Shown here piece by piece: positions 47,852-59,087 of a stretch of DNA of 64,000 nucleotides. The translations under genes were made by a program, and so were the position numbers. The notes under the pieces were generated by a model, which was given only the letters and a program-made list of their open reading frames with translations, did no database searches and was not told where the DNA came from. Where the stretch lies: positions 1,302,001-1,366,000 of the forward strand of contig OX388341.1 in assembly GCA_947579665.1 (NCBI GenBank), written 5' to 3'. Numbering within the stretch: the first letter of the stretch is position 1; each line of letters starts with the position of its first letter. Source of the DNA: Sympetrum striolatum. Lineage: Eukaryota > Arthropoda > Insecta > Odonata > Libellulidae.

Positions 47852-49330
47852 ACATTTTTACGATGTACTGGCCATATCGTGTAACCTAAAGAAAAAGTGT
47901 GACTTTGAACCTCAGTATCATGGGTTCGATGCCAGAAGGCCCCAAAGTCCCGGATTTTTCCATTAAGATGCATGGCGAGGATTTTGAAATTTCTTTTGAG
48001 GCACTTTCCGGCAAATTGGAGAGTTGAAATTCGAGGGATCGCTGGAAGTCATACATGTCCGATAAAAACTACAAAGACCTCCCCGCAGATTATCCTTGGT
48101 TCGATCCTAGGTCAGGGTAAATATTCTCCAATTTAAAATGCATTGCGATGATATTTAAGATTTTTAAATCCCTTCCTGTTAACATTGAAACTTTAAACTC
48201 AGCATGAGGATCGAGAGTATGAATTTATTTTATATACAATGTTTCACGTTTCGCTGATGATCCTTGGTTCGATCCCAGAGAGTCGTTTACATTCCTCAAT
48301 GCATTTATAATGCGAATAACGGAATCCTATTTTAGTTCCTCCCATGATATCGAAATCAAACATTGCATTAAATAAGTTCAAGTCCCAGCAATTTATAATG
48401 TGCATTCACATCTGCCAATTAATCCACAAGGCGTCTTTAAAATTAGAAATTGCTAAGTTTTTTAAATTTTCATTTGAACCCTTTCCCGATAACATGGAAA
48501 CTTGAAACCCGGCATACGAATAGAGATCATAAATAAATTTCATATACGCTGTTTAAGGTTTTCCTTATTGTCCTTGGTTCGATCCCAGAGAGCCATTTAC
48601 ACTACCCTATGTATTTATACGGGGAAAAACGAAGTCTTATTTTAGGACAGCAGAATCGGTGAAGTATCTTGGAGTAACTCTCACGAATAATCTATCATGG
48701 AGTGCCCACATCCGAAATATATGTGGAAAAGCACTAAAGAAACTCGGCTTCGTCAAAAGAATAGTCGGAAGGAGCGAAGAAAAAGTTCGCGAGCGATGTC
48801 ACTTAGCGTTAGTTAAGCCTCACCTTGAGTATGCATGTAGTGTATGGGACCCCGCCGAGAAATGTCATATTCAGGACTTAGAAAAAGTACAACGAAAGGC
48901 GATACGATTTGTAAAGAATTGCTACGATATAACAGCGAGTGTCACTCAGATGTTACAGGACGCGGGATGGGAATCATTAGAAGATAGAAGAAAAATTCAA
49001 AGGATACATTAATTAAATAAGTTCAGAGAAGTTACGTTCTCAGATGATGTAACCGATATAATGCGACCCCCCTGTTATAGTATATTCTGATACTGCCAGA
49101 AAGATTAGGGAAATATATGCTAGAACTAATCGTTTAAAAAATTCATTTTTTCCGCGAAGTATACGGAAAATAGTAGTATTAGGAAAATAGAGTCAAGGTG
49201 ATTGCACCCCCTGCCACACGCCGAAAGGCGGCTTGCGGGGTTCTTACTTAGACATAGGACCTTCCCGGTTAAATATCGACATCAAAATTTGAGTTAAATA
49301 AGTTTTTTCTACCTACTCTGAATTTTCTGT
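47852..49330 (+). repeat. Array 2 of B-box-like units, interrupted by a LINE
   Basis: B-box-like motifs start at 47923, 48098, 48266 and 48576, with a weaker GTTCAAGTCCC at 48376. The first two intervals are 175 and 168 bp. The last two strong motifs lie in sister copies of an about 310-bp unit with shared CCTTGGTTCGATCCCAGAGA, ATGGAAACTTGAAAC-like and TATTTTAG segments. The leader (TTTTACNA, CTGGCCATA, TTTGAACCTCAGTATCATG) matches array 1 at 25780. After the LINE the second sister unit resumes at 49261 (CTTCCCGG to GTTAAATAAGTT). Confidence 0.6.
48649..49254 (+). mobile_element. Short 5'-truncated copy of the 14386 LINE family
   Basis: The copy holds only the C-terminal 120 codons of the reverse transcriptase (YLGVTLTNNLSWSAHIRN through LQDAGWESLEDRRK) and the 3' UTR, with few differences from the copy at 14386. 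A stop follows RRKIQRIH, then further changes. The CATAGA tail is reduced to about one unit. TAGGAC flanks both sides (48643-48648 and 49255-49260). Confidence 0.85.
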
Positions 49331-51140
49331 TCACTTTTCAACTGTCATTTCATTGGTTCCTGTTGTGAATGTATTTGGGTGTACCTCCTTGATGCATCAC
49401 CTCATGATGTAGCGACGCTACGAAACCGTGGTCGATTTCTATAAAACTGTGTGGTTTAGTAAACATTTTCCTATGGAGTTCGTACGCATTAATAATTGCC
49501 ACAAAGTTACGCCTGATTCCGTGTCATTTTAATCAAGCAATTTTTAACGATCAAATATTTAATATTCCTGTTAATATACATTTAGAACCGACTTTCTCCC
49601 TGATGAATATTTCAGTGCATAACAAGGTTCATTCCGTAGTATAAGCGGGGATTGTAATTTCTACTCGATGAATTTTAAAACTTTAATCTCGCGTGAATAA
49701 ATTTATATCGAAATCAATATTCCGGAAGTTTAAGGAAAATAGATGTAAAAGTTTCCAATGCCTATGTTTAAAAATCAATACCGAACAATTTTCCGTCCTG
49801 CTAATGGTATTTTGTAAGCTCAGTGACCTGCGTCAGAGGTGAGCACATCTATTTTCTCTTCAAAATCAGGAAATTTTCGTTGATATTGGTCTCTTAGAAA
49901 TCGCAACTTGACTAATTCGATTTAAGGGCGTGTAACTCGAGCAAACGATTTTGTTGCGTAAAATGGCTCAAAAGAAAGCTCTTACTCGCGAAAGGGGTTC
50001 TCCCCAATCTCTGGAACAATCCATCGCCTGTTTCGAGATCGACTAGATGAGAGGCATTCCCTCGTTGGGTTGGAAAAAGTCTTAAATGGAATGAATCATT
50101 GTCAACAGGTCGTGGGCTGTTTTCAACCTCAAGAGAAGAGGTGACTGCAAGTTGTGGAATGGGGTAGTTTGCTTCCAACGCCAACTATTGGAAGAAGTTG
50201 ACGTAACAGCAGCGCAAGTGTTCTGTGAATAATATTCTCCGTAAATACAGAGTTAATTGGATAACATATGAAACAATGGTCATTGATCCGGATTATTCAG
50301 AGCTAAGTAAATTCATATAATCGCGAATACAAGAACAAGATCGAGACTAAAATAAACGAAAGATATATATTTTCCACCATTCCCCAAAATAAAAATGAAA
50401 AATAATTCGTTCATCGACAAAACTTTGTTTGAAATCATTTAAAACCTTTGAGGTTTAAACCGTATCGTTTAAAACGGGGAATGATCGTGACTCCATCTAG
50501 AGGCCGGTGATTCAATTAGCGTGCAATAGGTGAGTGGCCAAATCACGAGTCGTCACCGTATCCACAGAGACCAGATGATCAATCTGCGGCCGAGTAAAGG
50601 AAAGGGCAGCTGTTGCATGGCAACCCGAATTCCAAGGCCACCGCTTGTCTACGACCTCCATCTTGCCTCCATTTCCCATATTGCTTCCCATTTACGTACA
50701 AGTAAGTCATTCAAATACCTCCATAAGAAATACATATTCACTTTTTCGTTTCAGCAGACCGTTTTTCCGTTTACATATTTTCTGATCAACCGAAACCGAG
50801 AGAACTGATGCACGAGAGAACGAAATCATTCTGGGAAGCTTTAACTGTTTCCAAGCTATTTCCTACCCATTTACTGGCACTAGAGAACATTATTTCCTAA
50901 TTTTTTATCTCTTGATTATATTAACGCTAAAGAGGATTAATATCCCGAAATTCGATCTAAACTTTTGGACGGCGTCGTCTGGGAGACAAATTCCAACGTG
51001 GAGCTCAACTCTCTTGGGCTCTCACAAAGAATAATATTTGAGACATTTTCTCGCATTATATTCAGTTCATTTTTCATGATTATTTTATAATTATTATTAG
51101 GATTATTTTACCCTCTTCCTAAGCACAAATCGAAAGCTAA
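49331..51140. other. Gene-free stretch with an X-box-like palindrome
   Basis: No family-level coding match. The patch 49900-50220 and the frame 50530-50808 are GC-richer. The latter contains the palindrome at 50612 and a possible donor (ACAAGTAAGT) near 50700, so an unrecognised exon or enhancer is possible. Confidence 0.3.
50612..50624. promoter_or_regulatory. RFX X-box-like site
   Basis: GTTGCATGGCAAC is an inverted pair (GTTGC / GGCAAC) with a short spacer and resembles the RFX-factor X-box, which in insects regulates ciliated sensory neuron genes. It is one base shorter than the ideal 14-mer. No adjacent gene start is recognised, so the role is inference. Confidence 0.3.
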
Positions 51141-51368
51141 CTTATTACTAGAGATGGGTCGAATCCAGTTTTTCTCGAATCCGAATCTTAAATTCACCCT
51201 CGAATCTTATTTCGAATCCAAATCTTAACTTTACCTTGAATCCTAAATTTTATCTAGAACCTAAATGTTGCCTTGTCCTCTTTACATAAGCTTGTATTTA
51301 TTTTTAATTCTAATATTAATTTTCCAAACTATAGAATTAAACACTCCAACTGCAAGCATATAATAACT

Positions 51369-53529
51369 TTATTGCTTTAAGTTTTTATTTAAAAACATGA
51401 GCATTTTAACTCGTTCAGGATCAAGCCGATTCCTCTTCTTATCACATATAATGCCAGCTGTGCTGAACAGTCTCTCTGATTACACTGTTGCAGGTGGTGC
51501 TGAATGGTACTTCCTAGCCAGATTTGGTAGCACTGAAAACTGATGTACAACTCTTTTCCAGTATTCTCAGGCATTGTTTTCAGGAGGAAGAAGCTCTTCT
51601 CGCAAATACCTTTCCACTTCTTCCTCAGCAGTAGGAGAATGATTAGATGTTTGTACAGGGCTCATAATTCGGTTATAAAATGACCACATTCCATGCATCG
51701 ACGTCTTAACATCTGATGTAGGAGCCTATGATAAGAAAGAAAATGGAAAGATTTTAACATGTCTATATAAACCATGAAATAAGAAGCAATCATATGTTCC
51801 ACATAAGGCTCCCGGATAGTCATGTGGACAGCGCGTTTGTCTTTGGTGAAAGCGGTCCCGGGTTCGATTCCCGGTGGGAGCCAATGTGCGAAATGACCTA
51901 AGCTGTCGAAGCACTTTTAACAATACTACTACTACTACTATGTTCCACATATGCTTTTAACCCCCTGAATAAGCTGGGTTTTGGCTTGTTGAAAAAGCTC
52001 CTTACTTTGGAAAACACTTCCTTTAAACCTTGGATCAAGGAGAGCTGCTACAGCGTAGAATTCATTACTTTCCACTGATGGGTATCGGCACTTCATTGCA
52101 GTCAATAAGTCGTTCTTCACACCTTGTAAGCCAGAAGAGGCTGGTGCAGGTTTCTTCAATTCATGCATTGCACTGTTAATGATGGTGATAACTTCTGATA
52201 TGGTTACATCAGCTGAACTCACAGCAAAAGTTGCTTGATTAAAAATGTTTGCAATGCCTGCAACACTTACAATCTGCTCCCAATGATGAGAAGTTAATTC
52301 AACAGGAACAGTAAGATATGGCGCGGCCAGTATAACTGCTGCCTTTTGTTCAAGCAACCTTGTAAGCATATGCAATGAGGAGTTCCATTTGGTTGGCTCA
52401 TCCTGCAGTAGCCTGTGTTGCTTAACTCCCACAGTCACTAGGGCTTTTTTTAAAACTTTGGTAGCTTTGGAAGAGTGCTTAAAATGACCTACAATACGCC
52501 GACATGTAGCAATCAAACCACTCACCATCTTATTATTAAGAAGTCCATCTTTGACCACCAACTGCAGTGTGTGAGCAAGACATGGTAAATGGCTGAAATC
52601 AGACTCATTAAGAGCACAGCATATGTTCCTCCCATTATCACGTACAATCAAAAATATTTTGTCTTCTATGTCCCAGCTTTTAAGAGTTTCACAAATAAAT
52701 ACCCTCAAGTTTTGACCAGTGTGTGAAACTTCAGGAAAAGGCACTACCTTTAAACACAAATGGTGAGATTTAAAGTCAGTATCAATGAAGTGAGCAGTTA
52801 TACTGAGGTAATCATCATTACTCGCTGACGTCCACATATCTGTTGTAATGAAAATACTCTCTGCTTTGCTGAGAATGGCCTTGACTTTTGTTTTGGTTTC
52901 ATCATACATTTCTGGAATTAATTTATTTCCAATATGCTTCCTAGATGCCATTGTGTATCTTGGCTCTAAATGGAGAACCAGAGCCTGAAAACCTTTATTT
53001 TCTACAACTGACAGGGGCTGATTATCCAGGCACACCATCTCAGCAATTAATCATGTGATTTCTTTACTTCGTTGATCACCTTGCTTGAATTTTCCCTTTT
53101 TCTCCATGAAACTTTTCAATGTCAAATGTGATGGTCATTGCAACAGAGAAACTTGAGGAAGCAGAGTGCATTGTCTCCTCTGCATTGGAATCAAGGGATG
53201 GTGACTCTGGTAAATCACTAGAAATATAAGGTAAATACTATTGAAAAACTGAAAAGATGGTATTCCCATGGGAAATTTGCTACTTCGATAAATAATCAAC
53301 ATAAATGGTATGTAAGTTCAAAGATGTGTTTTATTTTTACTTACCTTTCTCCCTCCTCGTCACTTTTAGCGGCAAACATTTGAAAGCAATGCTTCCTCAT
53401 GTGTTTCTTCATTGCGCTCGTGCTATGCGATTTCCCACCGCGTGATATGGATGTCTTACAATACTTGCAAATGGCAAAACTAGAGTTTGCATCTGATATT
53501 GTGAAATGCTTCCACACTTCACTAGACAT
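51369..53529 (-). pseudogene. hAT transposase (ZBED type), three exons, inactivated
   Basis: Exon 1 (53529-53341) encodes a BED zinc finger: VWKHFTI, CKYCKTSISRGG, then HSTSAMKKHMRKHC. It ends at a donor (AG|GTAAGT). Exon 2 starts after TTCTAG at about 53220 and contains SLDSNAEETMHS, then after one frameshift and a stop GDQRSKEIT, LDNQPLSVVENKGFQ, ITTDMWTSASNDDYL (first catalytic Asp), FLIVRDNGRNI (second Asp region) and LPCLAHTLQLVV. Exon 3 (about 51725-51369) has the dimerisation domain: EEVERYLREELLPP, LPNLARKYHSAPPATV, SERLFSTAG and a KKRNRLDPERV tail. Stops replace Xaa before EYWKR and Gln before SERLF. Exon 2/3 splicing is inferred from an acceptor (TTATCATAG) and a GG|GTTAAA donor; the SINE lies between them. 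Confidence 0.8.
51806..51939 (+). mobile_element. Full-length tRNA-derived SINE, copy 1
   Basis: The head is tRNA-like: GGCTCCC at 51807 pairs perfectly with GGGAGCC near 51876, an A box ATAGTCATGTGG lies after it, and the T-arm CCGGGTTCGATTCCCGG holds a perfect B box. The short body (AATGTGCGAAATGACC, CTGTCGAAGCACTTTTAAC) ends in an ACT-repeat tail. ATGTTCCACATA flanks both sides (51794-51805 and 51940-51951). The anticodon arm does not fold canonically, so this is not a functional tRNA. It is inserted in the putative second intron of the hAT gene. Confidence 0.9.
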
Positions 53530-54444
53530 ATTCAGGTATTCTTTCGTATTTTCTACTACACAGCACTATGCTCCTTGAAGCTTGAGAGAAGACTGGATGA
53601 AAGCGCATGTCACCTTAGATCGAAGTGTCTAGACATCGGACGAGATTCGACAATGGGTATTCACGAACTTATTCATATAGATTAGAACTCCTACTTACGT
53701 AAGATTCTTGTCCGTGCTGTGACATTGTATCGTTCCTGAATGAAATTTAGTAGTGGAGCATTCGCTCGTTACTTTCGTACATTCTGTAATCTCAACCCTA
53801 CAACAATGTTACTATTCTGTCTCCTGACTGCCTGGCTGCATTACCCCCATGGTCAACCAAAGCAAGCTGTATGCAGGAGGCATTGGTTCCTTCCAACGAT
53901 CGACTCTTTTACATTGTTGTGAAAGACGTTACAAAGCTGCTAGTCAAAAATTGTCGATTTGCTCCTGGATATCAGATGACACGGCCGCCGCGCCGGGCTC
54001 ATCTATACATTTGAAGTTTTGAGTTTTTGGATACGCGTGCTCTCAACACGCTGTTTTTCAGATTCGAATTCTCGAAGTCGCCTTAAAAATCGCCAGTCAC
54101 CAATGCTCCCATTAGGTCGCCAAGTAGTATGAAAAATCGCCAATTTGGCGGCTTGTGCGCACATCTGGTCACCCTGGCGTATATTCTGAACTTACCCGCT
54201 CAGGAAATAGGAATTTATCACTCTCGAAGAATCGTTGCTTTCGATTGCACTCATGGTAATGGCGGTAACGTTGAAATTGCTTCTTGGTTGAAATAAACGC
54301 AAGGATTTTCATCTGCTGAGGATGTAAGTGACTTAGATTTTTAAGGATTCGGATTCGAGGTGAAACACAATGGATTCGAGGATTCGAGAAAAGAGGCATT
54401 ATTCGAGGATTCGAAGATTCGAACGTCCCATCCCTACTTATTAC

Positions 54445-57345
54445 ATTTATAGTTTCTGCAACGACATCTCGATTTACGGAATATTTGCCTTTCGTCTTTT
54501 GGCACAAGATGGAGCAAAACGTGCATCTGTCGATTTCGCCTCGTTGTCAGTCTCGTTGGCATGCGAGTTCATTCACTATTCGTAAGTGAATTACGTGATC
54601 GCTCTTTTCTCTCGCGTCAGTGGGGAACCAAATACGGAACTAACACACTCCTCATCTTACTAATAAGCTTCATTCCCTTTCAAAAGCTTTTGACAGTTAA
54701 AGGTGGAAGAGTCCAACCAGTCTTTGGAGTGTCTGTACACACAGCATTGTATCGGAAATGCAATTTCTTACGACACAATTTCCCCTCATTCCGTTACTAT
54801 GTAATACAAAATTAAATCTGTTTGGGGCTTACTGGTGGCACGTCCCTTTATCATCAACGTTTCATTTCAAATTCAAATGTTTCTTAGAATGTATGTTTAA
54901 ATAATCGCGTACCTAGCAACAATAAACAAAACAACTGCGACCGGAATTGAGTGTCTTCCAAAAAATAATTCAAGTTCAAGGAGGAAAGTTCTACGTACAC
55001 ACATCGGCAGCATTAACTAGGAAATCAGAATGTTCCATTCCTTTGGCTTACCCCTTCTCGTTCATTTGCTTCACTAATTCTGCGGAAATTCGATAACTGT
55101 CTTCTCTCGTCCATAATCAAATCCCTCCATCTTACCCACTCCTTCACCAATTCACCTCATCCGCCCTCCAACCATTCCTTCATTCACCGCACATTCCACC
55201 GCTATTTCATTTTTACTATTTCTTCTTCTGTCATATATGATAAATCGAGATATATCTTGATTTATGGGATACTTTTCATTTGTGCCTTGGTACAAAATGG
55301 AGCTGTATCTGTTATACCTTTTTTGTCTCCATCCTCGTTGTGGCTGAAGATGCTGAGGAATAAGTGACTTGTGGCATTTCTTCTGGTCACTCCCAATTCG
55401 ATGCAATAAAAAGTGTTATTCCTAAGGTAATTGCGTCGGACAGCACTCACGCGTGATGAAGAAAGCAAGGAAGAAGTAACTCGTAAACCTCGTCCTCTCT
55501 CCAAATCTTTCGACAAACTGAAGAATTCGGTCTTCTGGGTGATGAAGACAGTCATCATTTCCCATTTATGGTTCATCGCAATATTCGCATGTTTTTTTTC
55601 TCCTAAATTCCTTCCCTCACCTTTCCATCAAATTTTCCGCTCTTTTCCCATTCTCTCTCTATAATGACTTCCAAATCTGCCGAGCTTTCGCCACCTTTTC
55701 GTTCCCTTCTTTCGCCTTTCGTTCCCCCGTCCTCTTTCCATCGCTGTCTTCCTCATTTACTTTGGAATCGTGATCTCCATTAAAGCAGTTCCCTCGTATT
55801 TATAAAACACAATCCCAATACAACACAGATTCGGCTATAAATAAATTAAAGTATTTTACTTTTAAATTTAACTTACGTGAGAGATCGGTATTCCTGCAGG
55901 TCAAGAATGTCAGCACTTGAGACGTTTTTACTCTTAAAATTGGGAATGTGAAAACTTTATCGACAGACATGGTTATTAAAATATATTTGAAGGTGAAGAA
56001 AGGAGGTAATTGGTGAGAAGTGATTTAGTTTGCTTAATTAACTATTATTGGTAATTGGGTAAGCATTCGGCTAATGAAAGTGTAGCACAACGGCTCCATC
56101 AAAACAAGGCATTTCACAGAATTCAAAAAGAGGGGATGCAAACAAGTGTCACTCGTAAAATGGCTTTGATCTCAGTAGCATTCTATATCTTTTCAACTTT
56201 AAATAAGATGAAGATAAAAGTAAAATGTGCATGCGATTTTCTTCATTCTGTTCCGAAAGACAAATGAAAAATATTCCACTATTCAGGATGTGAAAACAGA
56301 AATAAATGTGGAATTAATCTGTGTAAGTGCAAAAGCTATTTCTTCTAGCATTTAAACGTGTCTTAATTCGATAAATCGCCATCGATAAAAAGGACGAAGG
56401 TACTATTTTCAACGAATCGCACGCTGTTCCCTTTCCTTTTTTTCGCTGTCAAAAGCCAACTCTTTCTGCTCCAGAAGGGGAAGTGACCGCAACTAAACAT
56501 TGGAGTGCCGCCGGAAATGATTCCCTCTTCCGGCTTCGGTGCAATCTTCTTGGTCATCCGAGAATTTTCCGAATTCAAAGTTTCTCTTCGGAAGACTCGG
56601 TGCTTTTCGGCCGCTGCAACTGATTATCGGCACAATCTGGACAGATTTCCAATTGTGCTCGAACTGAAACAACGAATTATTTTTTCGTAAGGAATTTTAA
56701 ACTATCAATATTCTTGATTTGCCTTTAGACGCGGGATCTTTCATTCAATTGGAAAATTTTCTCGCACGCTTTTAATTGAAGATGAGCGGCGACGAACATG
56801 TTTCTCAATCTTCCATTCTCTTCTCTCTCCGAGTTTCGTATGCAATTCGTCAATTATTAATCGATTGATTTGTTTCTTTGTGGTTTACTTACCAAATAAC
56901 TCTACGTCAGATGAGGATAACTTTATAATAGAAAGCGTTACTTTAGCCAGAAAAATCGTAAATAGGAATGGATTCCTCAAAGATGCAACTTAATCAATGA
57001 GGTACGAAGCAGTTCAATCGTAAATATATTTAACGATATCGCATTATTTTTTACGTATTCAACAGCTAATATAATTGATTTTAAATTATATAGTTTACAT
57101 TATACCTTCAACGGTGTATATAATTATAGAAATTCTATGTGAAGTTGTCGTTCCTCAAAATGCATTTCTCGGTGCATTCTCTGGTCTTCCTCAAACGTAG
57201 GGCCAGAGATAAGCGGCCAACATTAAATGGAACCGGACTCTCTCGGCCATTTACTTCCCTCAGAGGGTCATAAAGGGAAAAAAAGAAACTTGATGGATAT
57301 CTGAAGGAAATAACAGGCGGACTGTCCGTTTTCAATGTGGAAAAT
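54445..57345. other. Gene-free stretch
   Basis: C- and T-rich patches (55040-55200 and 55580-55750) and several short frames (54561-54815, 55262-55576, 56055-56267, 56363-56578) show no family resemblance or splice structure. Confidence 0.4.
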
Positions 57346-57733
57346 CAGAAGAACTCCAATTATCCGAATCAATTGGGACCGGACCCGATTCGGATGTTCA
57401 AAAATTCGGATAATCGAAAATTCGGATAATTAATTAACTTCTGTATGTACATTGAAAACGGGAGAAAAAAGCTACATATATAGTAGTATAAAAAAGAGTT
57501 ATGTATTAATTAATTTAAAAAATGATAACACTTTGGCATGTTAAGCGTACATCACTTCTAAATATTAATGAATATTAATAGGTCTATTCGGTTTCTACCG
57601 CTATGTTTACCACGTCAGCGAATTTAGAACTGCTATATGAGATGGATATCCGGATATTCCTATTCCTATAATCTATATAGTCTATATAGTCCTATTCGGA
57701 TAATCAGCGATTCGGATAATCGGAGTTCTACTG
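57346..57733. mobile_element. 388-bp pogo/Tigger-like MITE
   Basis: The left end is CAGAAGAACTCCAATTATCC. The right end, read inverted from 57733, is CAGTAGAACTCCGATTATCC, with two differences in 20, and both continue with GAATC. ATTCGGATAAT is repeated inside both ends. TA follows on the right and a mutated AT precedes on the left. CAGTA..ACCTCGATTATCCG-type ends are known from pogo/Tigger elements. There is no coding sequence. Confidence 0.65.
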
Positions 57734-58700
57734 TACCTTCAACCTCTATTGTTATTATACATCAAGTAATGAGACTACCAGTCTATTCTATCCTTCCTTT
57801 GGTATTTGCATATCCTATGGATGAGAAATTGAAAAATAATAAATTCGCTTATCGCTTTTGACTTGGATATTTTTGGCAGTGCTTATTGTAGAGTTTGGCA
57901 GCGGTGAAAAAAGATACCAATCAGATTCAATCATTGTAAAATAAGATGCATACAATAGTCCATTGATTATTAACTTAGCAATACTTAAAAAAATAAATAA
58001 TTCCTAACTAATATCATTATAGCATATATATTTATGCAGGTAAATTTTTCGGGTTACCAGCCGGGGCGTTTGTAATGGCCTGGCGATCCGAGAAAGTTTC
58101 CTAGACAGGGAAAGAACCATGTCGTTTTAAGTATTTCTTGCTTTCTGAATAAATTTAATCAATTGTGTGCCCGCTACATCGCATAATAATACACACTTTA
58201 AGCATGAAATCTACTGAAATAGTTCTATCCTCGCATTTCTCTCGATTAGTATTGCAGAATGTGCCATTAAAATTATTTTTCTTTTACTTTAAGATTCTTC
58301 TGTGGAACATTTGCGAAAAAGTAAGTTATTTCTATCGTTATTTGCTGTTTCCCAGAAGTCCGAAATTTGCTTTTTTTATGTGTGTGCTCGCTAATGGCAA
58401 TTCCTCGCTATCCTACTTTTTTGCATTTTAAGTACCTGCTCGAAAATATCAAAAATAATCCACTTTTAAAATCGGTAAAAGACTGATCTCGACTGCTGCC
58501 TGCTGAATTCTTTAAAAAATCTCACTTCGTCACTCAGAAATTTAGAATTTTTAAAATTCCCTTGGAAAAGATTTCGTTGTAAAAGAGAAACTTTAGCAAA
58601 TCTATCATAATATCTATTTTAATGTAAAACCTCGAGGTACAAATTGAACAGTGAATGTAAAATACGGCGTATTACTGTAAGCATAAGCTGATCCCGAAAG
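57734..58700. other. Stretch upstream of the receptor gene
   Basis: The patch 58045-58130 (GGTTACCAGCCGGGGCG and following) is GC-rich and looks like the end of an unidentified repeat. Otherwise AT-rich with no supported gene. Confidence 0.3.
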
Positions 58701-58718
58701 CAATTCTGATTTCAACGT

Positions 58719-58734
58719 CTGCATGCGCATGCAC
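58719..58734. promoter_or_regulatory. NRF1/Ewg-like palindrome upstream of the GPCR
   Basis: TGCATGCGCATGCA is a 14-bp perfect palindrome. TGCGCATGCAC within it differs at one position from the NRF1/Erect-wing consensus TGCGCATGCGC. It lies about 75 bp before the proposed start codon, as expected for a core-promoter element of a TATA-less gene. Its function is inferred from motif and position. Confidence 0.3.
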
Positions 58735-58807
58735 GGCTTCCTTTTTCTTTCGCATCAAAATGAATGCGCTTCCCCCCGTGACTTAATGGAGTTGTCCTTC
58801 AGTCGGC

Positions 58808-58824
58808 ATGTCCGGAGGCGTAGC

Positions 58825-58855
<31 letters not shown>

Positions 58856-59087
58856 GCTGCAGCCGCCGCCGCCGCCGCCGAGACGGGCGAAGACGGCTCG
58901 TTCGCCGTTTCGGAGTTGCCGGCGACGGACGCGGCTTCTGCGGAGACGGTGTCGCCGGTCACTCTCAGTGGGCACTGGAGTCGCGTGGCGCGGCTCCTGC
59001 TCCTCGCCAGCCTCGCCGTCATCGGCAGCGTGGGCAACGTCTTCATGATCAGCGCTGTCATGATTGAGGACCACTTGAAGAAGAGAG
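58808..59087 (+). CDS. Orphan-like class A GPCR, exon 1
   Basis: Exon 1 encodes residues 1-93 of a seven-transmembrane receptor predicted to sit in the plasma membrane and signal through G proteins. MSGGV is followed by 19 alanines (residues 6-24, a GCC/GCT/GCA run), an acidic extracellular segment without N-glycosylation motifs, and TM1 (about 62-86) with the family GN pair (Asn77 = 1.50). It ends HLKKR plus one G before the donor G|GTGAGC. Joined to exon 2 the split codon becomes the conserved Gly of RRGN. ATG 58808 is the first in-frame start with this reading; upstream ATGs at 58760 and 58786 are out of frame. The start is likely but not certain. Confidence 0.8.

Larger units (their letters stand above)
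51149..54436 (-). mobile_element. hAT transposon with perfect 8-bp target duplication
   Basis: The ends TAGAGATGGG (51149) and, inverted, TAGGGATGGG (54436) are flanked on both sides by CTTATTAC (51141-51148 and 54437-54444). Subterminal regions hold repeated TCGAATCC/GGATTCGA motifs. The interior carries a minus-strand BED-finger hAT transposase gene with introns, broken by stops. A second hAT-like end (CAGGGTGACCAGATG read inverted from 54176) lies inside near the right end, suggesting another nested insertion. Confidence 0.9.

Noticed and set aside
51807..51883. A functional tRNA gene
   Set aside because: Acceptor and T arms pair well, but the anticodon arm does not give a standard 5-bp stem and 7-nt loop. 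The sequence continues into a body and ACT tail with a target duplication, so it is a SINE head.
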